Source of the DNA: Halieaceae bacterium
GTDB taxonomy: Bacteria; Pseudomonadota; Gammaproteobacteria; Pseudomonadales; Halieaceae
NCBI GenBank assembly: GCA_009886815.1
Contig: QXYP01000095.1
Span: 1-5,654 of the forward strand
Direction of reading: 5' to 3'
Length of the DNA stretch: 5,654 nt
The notes under the pieces were generated by a model. That model ran no database searches and was not told the origin of the DNA. It saw nothing but the letters and a program-made list of their open reading frames with translations. How positions within the stretch are numbered: the stretch's first letter is position 1; each line of letters begins with the position of its first letter. Both the position numbers and the translations under genes were made by a program. Positions 1 to 5,654 of the stretch are shown here, in pieces.

Positions 1-1
1 G

Positions 2-682
2 CGAGCCCAGGTTAAGGTGCATGGTAATGAGCATGTACTGACAACGTGGGCATCCGCAGATCAGACGCTCTTGAAGATTAAGCCGTTTCAAGAAGACATG
101 CTCATGTCGAGCCTGCTGACCATGTCTCAACATCTATTACCGTCAAATGCAGGCCATGCCGGAGTGGAACTTACCCAGAAACAACCTGACGACCCCACTG
201 CGTGGTACGAACGTTTCGGCGAAAAAATCATCTGGGCAGCACCCGCACCAAAGATGCGATGGAAGTCATCGGATCTTCAGGGGTTTAGGTTGGATTCCAA
301 CGAAGATCTGGCGCAAGCTCATGAGGTTTTATTAAGGCAGCAGCTTGTGCAGGATGGAAGTATGAGCTTAAAGCTACGGGTCGAATCAGAGCTTACGTCA
401 ATTCTGTTAGGCGGCAGTATCACACAGCAATGCATTGCAGAAAATCTGGGCATAGAAGTTAGAACACTGCAACGAAACCTTAAGGCTGAAGGTACAAGTT
501 TTCGTGAGCTGCAAGCAGACGCTCGTAAGGACCACGCAGTAAATCAGCTGCGCAGAAACACGCCGATCGGGCGTATTAGTCATGAGCTGGGGTATACGGA
601 TCAGAGTGCGTTCAGTAAAGCATTCAAAAAATGGTTCGGTGTTTCCCCAGCTAACTACTTCAAAGCCGCCAAACCGTATTAG
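2..682 (+). CDS. AraC-family transcriptional regulator, 5' end cut by the window edge
   Basis: DNA-binding transcription regulator of the AraC/XylS family. The reading frame is open to the left edge, so the gene starts outside the window. A GTG at 17 is only an internal candidate. Numbered from that GTG, residues about 1-110 resemble the end of the ligand-binding domain of OruR/ArgR-like AraC proteins, including the 'WYERFGEKIIWAAPAP' stretch that matches the family's Y-x-x-x-FG-x-x-[IV]-x-[FW]-x-A pattern. Two helix-turn-helix units follow: residues about 134-157 (ITQQCIAENLGIEVRTLQRN) and about 184-207, ending in the family signature 'LGYTDQSAFSKAFKKWFGVS' and then P-x-x-Y. Family members are usually about 330-350 aa, so roughly 110-120 residues lie upstream. 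The ligand and targets cannot be read from the sequence. The downstream oxidoreductase gene is convergent, so its promoter is far away and regulation of it is only a guess. The family call is very secure. Confidence 0.93.
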   Translation, partial: RAQVKVHGNEHVLTTWASADQTLLKIKPFQEDMLMSSLLTMSQHLLPSNAGHAGVELTQKQPDDPTAWYERFGEKIIWAAPAPKMRWKSSDLQGFRLDSNEDLAQAHEVLLRQQLVQDGSMSLKLRVESELTSILLGGSITQQCIAENLGIEVRTLQRNLKAEGTSFRELQADARKDHAVNQLRRNTPIGRISHELGYTDQSAFSKAFKKWFGVSPANYFKAAKPY

Positions 683-1059
683 TTATACGCTACTCAAAGA
701 CAGAGTGTTTCTACTGTTAACTCAAGCAATGTTTGATAGCTACGCTTACAGAAGGCCTTAACGCAGAGGAAAACACGGCGACTCGTTTTTTACTTTTTGT
801 TGGCCTAGCCTCTCGTTTTTAATGACGTGTGTGCTCATGCTGTGAGCTCTACTGTAATCACTGATGAGGTTGGGTCCCCAGTCATCTTCCCCTGTGCACT
901 AATTAATGAGTGTAAGGAGGGTAGCAGCGAGCAAATGTTGATCGCTGTGAGGCCGAATCGCGCAAGCTCATGGAGCCACCATCACTGGGGTGTCATCGTT
1001 AAACCGCTGATGGGGCTTGTGTTAGTAAACCCCTGAAGGGTGAGTGAGCGCCCAAGGCC
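683..1059. other. Intergenic region between convergent genes, no gene seen
   Basis: This stretch of 377 bp separates the 3' ends of the AraC regulator (plus strand) and the MDR oxidoreductase (minus strand), so it needs terminators but no promoter. The open frames in it (for example 827-1036 on the plus strand) have no recognisable protein character and no ribosome binding site that I trust. A T-rich patch at 781-820 carries a direct repeat of CTCGTTTTT (782-790 and 812-820). The segment 1013-1034 has GGGG and CCCC arms around an 14-nt loop, but no T-run follows on either strand. No clear intrinsic terminator was found for either gene. Confidence 0.6.
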
Positions 1060-2073
1060 TTAGGTTTGCGAAAGGTCAATTACCACCTTGCCAAAAGGGC
1101 TGCCAGTATCGAGTGTGTGCAATGCTTGCTTCACTTCGCTTAACGAAAAGTGTTGGTAAATCGGGGGGCGGAGGCCGTGCTTCCCCACAAACTGCATCAG
1201 GCTCTCGTAACTATCCCGGTTGCCTGTTCCAATGCCATGCAAGTTGGCGTTTTTTATGATCAGCGGAAATACAGTAATTCCCATATCGATCCCGGCCATG
1301 TAGCCAATAATATTAATATGTCCGCCATGACGAATAGCATTCAAAGAATTCTCAAGGGTGGCCGTGCCACCAATCTCCAGGACTGCATCGACTCCGTGGC
1401 CTGATATTTCAAACGCGCGTTGCCCCCACTCTGGGGTCTCGATGTAGTTGATTAAATAATCTGCCCCTAGTGCTTTTGCCTTTTCCAGCTTTTCATGGCT
1501 AGAGGAAATGACAATGACGTTGGCTCCCGCCGCTTTTGCGAGCTGAATACCCATAGTTGCGACACCACCCGTTCCCTGAATCAGTACCCAGTTCCCTTTT
1601 GTAATAAATGATTTATCAAAAAGAGCAGACCACGCCGTTAGGCCTGCGCAGGGATAGCACGCCGCTTCGGCAGCAGTGAGATGCGGAGCACTATTGGCGA
1701 GTGAGTCTTCATGGAACACGCCGACTTCTTGTGCGGCTCCAGGGACCTCTAACCCCGTCGATACCCCTCGTTCGCCATTGGTAGCCTCACCTGAATGCCA
1801 GTTTGGAAAGAACAGGGTAGTGACCTTGTCGCCCACTTCAAATCGAGTCACTTTTGTACCGACTGCGGTAACGGTGCCGGCACCATCCGATAGGGGTACC
1901 AGCGGAAATTCCACGGCAGTTGTGAAATGCCCCGCAATGATTTGGCTGTCTCTTGGGTTTAACGAAGCCGCTGCGAGCGTGACGACAACCTCGTGTTCTG
2001 AGGGCTCGGGCATTGCGCTGTCGACCAGTGTTAAATGGTCGGGTCCAAAATTATTCAGTTGCAGTGATTGCAC
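1060..2073 (-). CDS. Zinc-free MDR-superfamily NAD(P)-dependent oxidoreductase (quinone reductase/alcohol dehydrogenase-like)
   Basis: Cytosolic medium-chain dehydrogenase/reductase of 337 aa, the usual length for the family. Numbered from the GTG start chosen here, the GroES-like domain covers about 1-130 with 'ASLNPRD' (36-42) and 'PLSDGAGTVTAVG' (60-72). The Rossmann domain follows, with the dinucleotide-binding loop 'GTGGVATMGIQLAKAAGA' at 167-184. 'SSSHEKLEKAKALGAD' (190-205) follows the second strand and suggests NADPH preference. The C-terminus 'TGSPFGKVVIDL' is the typical family ending. The cluster of four cysteines that binds structural zinc is absent, so a zinc-free reductase of quinone-reductase or MDR7 type is likely. 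The substrate is unknown. Start choice: GTG at 2073 has GAGGG seven bases upstream and puts the first strand (QSLQLNNFG) where homologues begin. An in-frame TTG at 2133 would add 20 residues that look unlike the family. It lies downstream of truD on the same strand, 146 bp away, so cotranscription is possible. Confidence 0.9.
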   Translation of the reverse strand: MQSLQLNNFGPDHLTLVDSAMPEPSEHEVVVTLAAASLNPRDSQIIAGHFTTAVEFPLVPLSDGAGTVTAVGTKVTRFEVGDKVTTLFFPNWHSGEATNGERGVSTGLEVPGAAQEVGVFHEDSLANSAPHLTAAEAACYPCAGLTAWSALFDKSFITKGNWVLIQGTGGVATMGIQLAKAAGANVIVISSSHEKLEKAKALGADYLINYIETPEWGQRAFEISGHGVDAVLEIGGTATLENSLNAIRHGGHINIIGYMAGIDMGITVFPLIIKNANLHGIGTGNRDSYESLMQFVGKHGLRPPIYQHFSLSEVKQALHTLDTGSPFGKVVIDLSQT

Positions 2074-2080
2074 GGCTTTA

Positions 2081-2085
2081 CCCTC
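2081..2085 (-). promoter_or_regulatory. Ribosome binding site deciding the oxidoreductase start
   Basis: GAGGG on the minus strand, with 7 nt between it and the GTG at 2073. It is the best Shine-Dalgarno match near this gene's 5' end and argues for the GTG over the upstream in-frame TTG at 2133. It would lie inside the coding sequence if the longer start were used. Confidence 0.5.
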
Positions 2086-2219
2086 AGATAGACATTGTGA
2101 GAAGTGGACAGTTGTCTTAGCTATAGTAGTCAAAGTACGTTCAGCTGCTATTAGTGGAGCACCGCGCCAACGATTTTAACCAGTTTGGCTGACTTAGTGC
2201 GCTGCTCTTGAAGTGACCA

Positions 2220-3197
2220 CTACCAGGAACAAAGCTCACGAAGGACTGCAGTTGCATAGGCACCACGTGCTAGGGAAAAGCTTAGTGCAACATCGTTCTT
2301 TATTATTTCAAAAGAGAGGTTCTTCACGTTTAGCCTTAGGCTGCGGTGGCCTTGCTGTACCCGCGCCGCTTCAAGGGCTACTTGCCAATGGCTTGGCTGA
2401 AATTGTGACCCATCGCCTACCAAGATCGCAGCTGGGTGTATGTCCATTGTCTGGCAGCGATCAACGAGGCCGCTGTCAATGTTGGGCAAGTCAAAAACGC
2501 TGCCAGAGCCTTCTAAATTTGCTTTATCACCGGGTTGCAATTGGTTCCAGGTCGTCTCAGCAACGCGCAGCGAAAGCTCAGTATTAAAAGTAAACGAGCG
2601 AATCGTTGAAATGGCGAGGCTACGCTTATCTCTTGGTAGCCGCTTGCCGCGGGCCCAGTCCTCTGCCATTCCCAAATTACCACCATTGCGGCCAAAACGT
2701 TGCTCCCCGAAGTAGTTGGGTACCCCCTGGGTCGACAATTGGTGAATACGCTGACTAATGGACTCAGTATCTAGGCCCGGTGAGCATCTCAGTGTAATCA
2801 CAAATTTGTTGCCTCGGTGGGCACCCCGTCGAAGCTTCCTGCGGTGCCTCTCAATACGACAAATCTTAATGCCTTCTAGGCTGAAGGTACTCCATTCGGG
2901 GGTATGCCAGCGCGGTACGCTGAACCATTGCCGGGTAATGGCATGTCGATCTTTCAGCCCGGCAAACCCAATGTCTGCTAGTGATACGTTGGCATACTGG
3001 GCAAGTTGTTTGGCAACCCACTGTGTGTTGGCTCCGATTTTTTCAACAAAGAGGTAATCATGTTCACCGTCATCACTCAGCTCCCAGCCAAGTTCCTCGG
3101 TGACCTGAAAATCTTCGGGTCGATGACGCAGTTGTGCATTGAACAGGGGTGAGCCGTGGGCACGGGACCAGTCGGGTAATGTGTGAAGTTGCACCAT
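2220..3197 (-). CDS. truD: tRNA pseudouridine(13) synthase TruD
   Basis: Converts uridine 13 in the D-loop region of tRNA (tRNA-Glu in E. coli) to pseudouridine; cytosolic, no cofactor. Numbered from ATG at 3197 the protein is 325 aa, slightly shorter than the 349 aa of E. coli TruD. The N-terminal 'HRPEDFQVTEELG' (25-37) matches the family's conserved P-x-D-F-x-V-x-E-x-L-G. The catalytic motif 'GFAGLKDRHAITRQW' (77-91) contains the catalytic aspartate D83, equivalent to E. coli D80. The motif 'GVPNYFGEQRFG' (158-169) is diagnostic, and the C-terminus 'GAYATAVLREL' (312-322) matches the family ending. The frame extends to an ATG at 3290, but those 31 extra residues show no family resemblance and no Shine-Dalgarno. 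The 3197 start aligns with the E. coli N-terminus and has weak purine-rich sequence (AGAGA) 8 nt upstream. In E. coli and Pseudomonas truD sits in an ispF-truD-surE cluster. Here it lies between an oxidoreductase and a tRNA gene instead. Confidence 0.96.
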   Translation of the reverse strand: MVQLHTLPDWSRAHGSPLFNAQLRHRPEDFQVTEELGWELSDDGEHDYLFVEKIGANTQWVAKQLAQYANVSLADIGFAGLKDRHAITRQWFSVPRWHTPEWSTFSLEGIKICRIERHRRKLRRGAHRGNKFVITLRCSPGLDTESISQRIHQLSTQGVPNYFGEQRFGRNGGNLGMAEDWARGKRLPRDKRSLAISTIRSFTFNTELSLRVAETTWNQLQPGDKANLEGSGSVFDLPNIDSGLVDRCQTMDIHPAAILVGDGSQFQPSHWQVALEAARVQQGHRSLRLNVKNLSFEIIKNDVALSFSLARGAYATAVLRELCSW

Positions 3198-3492
3198 CGC
3201 TCTTGTCTCTTTGGTCAATAGGTACCGTGCTACGAGCCAGCGGGGAAAATTTCGTTTTGTGGGTTGCGACCAGCACCCAAGGACGCTCATTTAATGGCAC
3301 AACATTCATTCAGAAGAGCGACTTTTAGCCGTTTATAGCGAAGTACCAGGGGCTATACCGGTTCATGTCATTACGCTGGGCCCGAATTAAAAGCGAGGTC
3401 CTGACTTGATAACGCACAGGCCCTCGTTTGGAAAGTGCAAGAAGAACTCCAAAAAGCGATAGAGCTCTGGCACTGCTTGTTTGAATAAAAAA
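3198..3492. other. Intergenic region between truD and tRNA-Arg
   Basis: This stretch of about 295 bp lies upstream of truD and downstream of tRNA-Arg, both on the minus strand. It holds the terminator-like hairpin at 3385-3429 and should hold the truD promoter. The only -10-like hexamer I noticed is TATAAA on the minus strand (3337-3332), and it lacks a good -35 partner. No gene is supported, including the 5' extension of the truD frame to 3290. Confidence 0.5.
3385..3429 (-). terminator. Candidate intrinsic terminator downstream of tRNA-Arg
   Basis: On the minus strand the arms CGAGG-g-CCT (3426-3418) and AGG-a-CCTCG (3402-3394) form 5+3 base pairs around one G/A mismatch, with a 15-nt loop (3403-3417). 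They are followed directly by C-TTTT-AATT (3393-3385). Position fits the end of the tRNA-Arg transcript, about 64 nt after the CCA end, and upstream of truD. The loop is long and the T-run is short, so this is moderate evidence. On the plus strand the same hairpin is followed only by TTT, and no plus-strand gene ends nearby. Confidence 0.4.
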
Positions 3493-3569
3493 TGGCCCGC
3501 CCGAGAGGATTCGAACCTCTGACCTGCCCCTTAGGAGGGGGCCGCGCTATCCAGCTGTGCCACGGGCGG
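3493..3569 (-). tRNA. tRNA-Arg, anticodon CCT (reads AGG)
   Basis: A complete 77-nt cloverleaf with encoded CCA on the minus strand. The acceptor stem CCGCCCG (3569-3563) pairs perfectly with CGGGCGG (3503-3497). Discriminator G is at 3496 and CCA at 3495-3493. The D-arm is GCAC-AGCTGGATA-GCGC, with one A.C mismatch at 12-23. The anticodon arm is GCCCC-CTCCTAA-GGGGC, so the anticodon is CCT. The variable loop AGGTC has five bases, and the T-arm is AGAGG-TTCGAAT-CCTCT. Adenine 37 next to the anticodon is typical of this isoacceptor. The gene starts with a C1-G72 pair, less common than G1-C72. Six T residues follow CCA directly on the transcribed strand. Frames translated across this gene (for example minus 3371-3607) are not real proteins. 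Confidence 0.97.
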
Positions 3570-3577
3570 ACGGGGCA

Positions 3578-3607
3578 ATGATAAGCCCTAAGTCTCTCGG
3601 GAACCAA
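3578..3607 (-). promoter_or_regulatory. Candidate tRNA-Arg promoter
   Basis: On the minus strand TATCAT (3583-3578) could be a -10 box and TTGGTT (3607-3602) a weak -35 box, with an 18-bp spacer. Between the -10 box and the mature 5' end lie only eight bases, TGCCCCGT, which are GC-rich. A GC-rich discriminator is known for stable-RNA promoters under stringent control. The predicted leader would be only one or two bases, which is short. This is a pattern reading only. Confidence 0.3.
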
Positions 3608-3768
3608 ACGTTGATGCTGGGTTTCGAAAATAAATGAGAAGAGCGTGCGTTTTTTAGGAGCACAGGTACTTTATTATGCTTCTCGAGGTCTGCAAAGAAG
3701 GGGGGCAGTAAAGTGCATGCTCCAACCTTGGGCGGGGCTTTTATTAAACATAAGATAAACGGGTCGTT

Positions 3769-3788
3769 TATGGGCTGCTATGGGCTGC
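3769..3788. repeat. Tandem 10-bp repeat, two copies
   Basis: TATGGGCTGC occurs twice, head to tail and without mismatch, in the noncoding region upstream of the RNA methyltransferase. Two copies of ten bases can arise by replication slippage, so no function is implied. Confidence 0.75.
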
Positions 3789-3976
3789 GTAAAAGGGGCA
3801 GGCAGGGCCATACCAACAGACCAAGCGCCTCCAGTGCTTGCACACTTTGGGTGAGCGATGGGTTCAAGCTGCCTGTCAGTGGTTGGTGTATTTTTCGATG
3901 ACTCCGCCAGTACAAGCGAGAATAATAAACCGACTTAACGTATCGTAATTTATTCATTGAGGCACATGGCGGGATT

Positions 3977-5152
3977 ATGCCAAGACACCGGCGAGCAGCG
4001 AAAAAAGGCAATGTGAGCTTTAAGCATGAGGCTGCTTTTGAAGGGCGGGTGCGCGATTTGACCAGCGATGGCCGAGGTGTTGTGAGTCATCCCGACGGTA
4101 GAACATTTTTTGTGCCGGGACTTTGGCTTGATGAGGTGGCCGAAATCCGAGTGGTGGGTCGGCAGGGCAAGGTTGGCTTGGGACAAGTTATTACTCTCAA
4201 GAAGGCCGACCCGCAGCGTCGAGAGGTACCGTGTCGGCATCACGGATACAGCCCAAATCACTGTGGCGGTTGTCCCTGGATGTTCATGCCTTACGAAGCT
4301 CAGGGTGCAGCGAAATTGCGGCGCCTTCAATCGACTCTGGAAAGCTTAGGCGACAGCTCAACACGCCTTGACGGGTTGTTGGCTGCCCCGGAGGAGCTGG
4401 GCTATCGCAATCGGGCGCAGTTAAAAACCGACGGTTCAAAGTTGGGTTATGTGGCAGCCGGGACTCGAACACTCGTGGATATCACTGACTGTCCAATTCT
4501 CACTGCTAGCAACGGGGAGACTTTGACAAGTTTAAGAAAAGCGTTGCCCAACCCCACCTGGCGAGCGCGCAAACAAGAGTGGCAGACGATAGATCTTGAT
4601 GACACCCTGAAAGGACCATCGCTGAATCAACGCCTGCCGTTTCGTCAGGGCAATACGCAGCAAAATGTGGTCATGCGCGAGTGGCTGGCACAGGCAATTG
4701 CTCCAATACCGCCAGATGCTCCAGTGCTGGAGTTGTTTGCCGGTTCTGGAAATTTCACCGAGGTTCTCGCGGCGCACTTTGCGACCGTGGTGGCCGTCGA
4801 GGGTGATCAATCGGCGCTACAGCAGCTCTCTAGGCTAGTGCCAGATCGGGTTCAGACGCATGCGTTGAATTTATTTTCTTTGCCGGCAGTTGAAGCTTGG
4901 ATCAGCGAAAGACAGGGGATTCGGGTACTGGTGTTAGACCCTCCTCGCGAGGGGCTCAAAGTGCGCGTGCCTTTTATTAAGCAGCTGACTGAGTTAGAGA
5001 TGGTGATTTATGTGACGTGTGACTTAGCCACCTGGGCCCGTGACTGTAAAGATTTTTTGGAGCAGGGCTTTAGGTTGACGCGGGTTACGCCACTCGATCT
5101 ATTCCCTCAGACTCCCCACCTAGAGGTTTTGAGTGTGCTTACCCGGGCGTAG
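3977..5152 (+). CDS. TRAM-domain class I SAM-dependent RNA 5-methyluridine methyltransferase (RlmD/RumA-type)
   Basis: Likely methylates C5 of a uridine in rRNA (or tRNA) using S-adenosylmethionine, as RlmC, RlmD and TrmA do. Visible in its 391 aa: a basic N-terminus (1-12), a TRAM RNA-binding domain (about 22-75), and cysteines C86, C96, C99 and C172 placed like the four 4Fe-4S ligands of RumA. Next come 'FRQGNTQQN' (222-230), which matches the family's F-x-Q-x-N segment, the SAM-binding motif 'LELFAGSGNFTE' (251-262), and 'DPPREG' (321-326). The catalytic cysteine C348 lies in 'YVTCDLATWARD', and 'HLEVLSVL' (381-388) holds E383, matching the catalytic base of E. coli RumA. It is about 40 residues shorter than E. 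coli RumA (433 aa). The class is very secure. The exact target (23S U1939, U747, both, or tRNA U54) is not readable, so no symbol is given. ATG 3977 has no good Shine-Dalgarno; GTG at 4013 with AAGG four bases upstream is an alternative. Its last 14 bases overlap the end of mnmH. Confidence 0.93.
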   Translation: MPRHRRAAKKGNVSFKHEAAFEGRVRDLTSDGRGVVSHPDGRTFFVPGLWLDEVAEIRVVGRQGKVGLGQVITLKKADPQRREVPCRHHGYSPNHCGGCPWMFMPYEAQGAAKLRRLQSTLESLGDSSTRLDGLLAAPEELGYRNRAQLKTDGSKLGYVAAGTRTLVDITDCPILTASNGETLTSLRKALPNPTWRARKQEWQTIDLDDTLKGPSLNQRLPFRQGNTQQNVVMREWLAQAIAPIPPDAPVLELFAGSGNFTEVLAAHFATVVAVEGDQSALQQLSRLVPDRVQTHALNLFSLPAVEAWISERQGIRVLVLDPPREGLKVRVPFIKQLTELEMVIYVTCDLATWARDCKDFLEQGFRLTRVTPLDLFPQTPHLEVLSVLTRA

Positions 5153-5654
5153 CCTCTCCCTGTTGTGCCAATAAAAAGCCTGCGACTTCTGCTTCATTGC
5201 CGCGAAAAATTATGCGCTCGTTACGACTTTCTAATTGGTAGTTATACATGGGGTCGTAGTAGTCGCGTAGTAATGCTGTAATCCAGCCTCGATGCACACT
5301 GGTGTCTCCCCTGAGGTGGCTGGCAATGGCGTCGTCGAGTTGTTGCGTAATCTCATGATGTCGGACACCTCCCAAGCGCTTTTTAATCCGATCAAGGGCG
5401 GCATATAGGTCGCTGGAAAACTGATCGAAGGCGGTTTTGGTGTTACCTAGGCGCGCTTGCAAATCTGCAAGATTGGCCAAAATGTAGTTTTCAAAAGAGT
5501 GCTCGACCCGGGCTTCTAGGGTTGCCTCAACAACCACCATGGGGGCGGCTTTCAAGGTGTCTTGAAGGTTTTGGGCTAGGGCGCAGCGGCCGATGAGGCG
5601 GCTTTCATCCTCGGCTATGATGTGGGGGACAGGCTCTTCACTCGCGTTGAAAAC
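5139..5654 (-). CDS. mnmH: tRNA 2-selenouridine(34) synthase MnmH/SelU, C-terminal part, cut by the window edge
   Basis: Replaces sulfur with selenium in 2-thiouridine at the wobble position of Lys, Glu and Gln tRNAs, through a geranylated intermediate and with selenophosphate as donor. The window holds the last 171 residues. The frame is open to the right edge, and the TTG at 5555 is an internal leucine codon, not a start. Near the edge 'IIAEDESRLIGRCAL' matches the family's [VA]-E-[DA]-E-S-R-x-I-G motif. It is followed by 'APMVVVEATLEARVEH', also typical of the family. Further on, 'YYDPMYNYQLE' (about 5261-5229) is a hallmark of the C-terminus. The N-terminal rhodanese domain with its catalytic cysteine and the P-loop must lie outside the window, so I cannot say whether the gene is intact. 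A selD gene (selenophosphate synthetase) is often its neighbour and would be expected elsewhere in the genome. Confidence 0.9.
   Translation of the reverse strand, partial: VFNASEEPVPHIIAEDESRLIGRCALAQNLQDTLKAAPMVVVEATLEARVEHSFENYILANLADLQARLGNTKTAFDQFSSDLYAALDRIKKRLGGVRHHEITQQLDDAIASHLRGDTSVHRGWITALLRDYYDPMYNYQLESRNERIIFRGNEAEVAGFLLAQQGEATPG

Larger units (their letters stand above)
3570..3976. other. Divergent intergenic region, no gene seen
   Basis: This stretch of about 407 bp lies between the 5' end of tRNA-Arg (minus strand) and the 5' end of the RNA methyltransferase (plus strand), so it must hold promoters for both. The short open frames in it (plus 3713-3901, minus 3778-4011) have no recognisable protein features. 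It contains a perfect tandem duplication of TATGGGCTGC (3769-3778 and 3779-3788). The AT-rich stretch at 3920-3955 just before the methyltransferase is a plausible promoter zone, but no -35/-10 pair stands out. Confidence 0.5.

Noticed and set aside
1013..1034. GGGG/CCCC hairpin near the 3' end of the oxidoreductase
   Set aside because: Only a four-base-pair core with a long loop, and no T-run follows on the minus strand.
827..1036. Plus-strand open frame of 69 codons in the AraC-oxidoreductase gap
   Set aside because: No trusted ribosome binding site and no recognisable protein character.
1676..2179. 167-codon plus-strand frame opposite the oxidoreductase
   Set aside because: A shadow of the oxidoreductase gene; no protein family features of its own.
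3198..3290. 31-residue N-terminal extension of truD to an ATG at 3290
   Set aside because: No Shine-Dalgarno and no family resemblance; the ATG at 3197 aligns with the N-terminus of E. coli TruD.
3493..3569. Integration site (att) for a mobile element at tRNA-Arg(CCT)
   Set aside because: Such tRNAs are known integration targets, but I see no second copy of the tRNA 3' end and no integrase gene in the window.
3371..3607. Minus-strand open frame of 78 codons across the tRNA gene
   Set aside because: It is a translation of tRNA-Arg; the RNA gene folds as a complete cloverleaf and explains the sequence.
4455..4485. GGGACTCGAAC motif resembling the 3' end of a tRNA on the opposite strand
   Set aside because: It lies inside the methyltransferase coding frame and no paired acceptor, D or anticodon arm surrounds it.

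Overview
The window looks like ordinary chromosomal DNA from a gammaproteobacterium, possibly a marine one. This rests on the protein styles: a TruD close to the E. coli type, an MnmH/SelU C-terminus, a RumA-type methyltransferase, an OruR-like AraC regulator, and a tRNA gene with encoded CCA. The lineage is inferred from protein character only. I see no insertion sequence, phage gene, CRISPR array or toxin-antitoxin pair.

Layout from left to right. (1) The 3' two-thirds of an AraC-family transcription regulator on the plus strand, entering from the left edge. (2) A gap of about 380 bp with no convincing gene. (3) A minus-strand zinc-free MDR oxidoreductase. (4) A minus-strand truD (tRNA pseudouridine-13 synthase) upstream of it on the same strand. 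(5) A minus-strand tRNA-Arg with anticodon CCT, followed by a terminator-like hairpin. (6) A gap of about 400 bp that should hold divergent promoters. (7) A plus-strand TRAM-domain RNA 5-methyluridine methyltransferase of the RlmD/RumA class. (8) A minus-strand mnmH (tRNA 2-selenouridine synthase), cut by the right edge, whose 3' end overlaps the methyltransferase tail to tail.

The right two-thirds is dominated by RNA biology. TruD modifies tRNA position 13, the RumA-type enzyme makes 5-methyluridine in rRNA or tRNA, MnmH changes the wobble base of Lys/Glu/Gln tRNAs, and a tRNA-Arg gene sits among them. They lie on both strands, so this is a neighbourhood and not one operon. The oxidoreductase and the AraC regulator are convergent, separated by the first gap, and have no visible functional link to the RNA genes.

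I found no strong candidate for an undescribed system. The points most worth checking are the widened iron-sulfur cysteine spacing and the ambiguous start (with an overlapping 16-codon ORF) of the methyltransferase, its 14-nt convergent overlap with mnmH, and the A.C mismatch in the D-stem of the tRNA.
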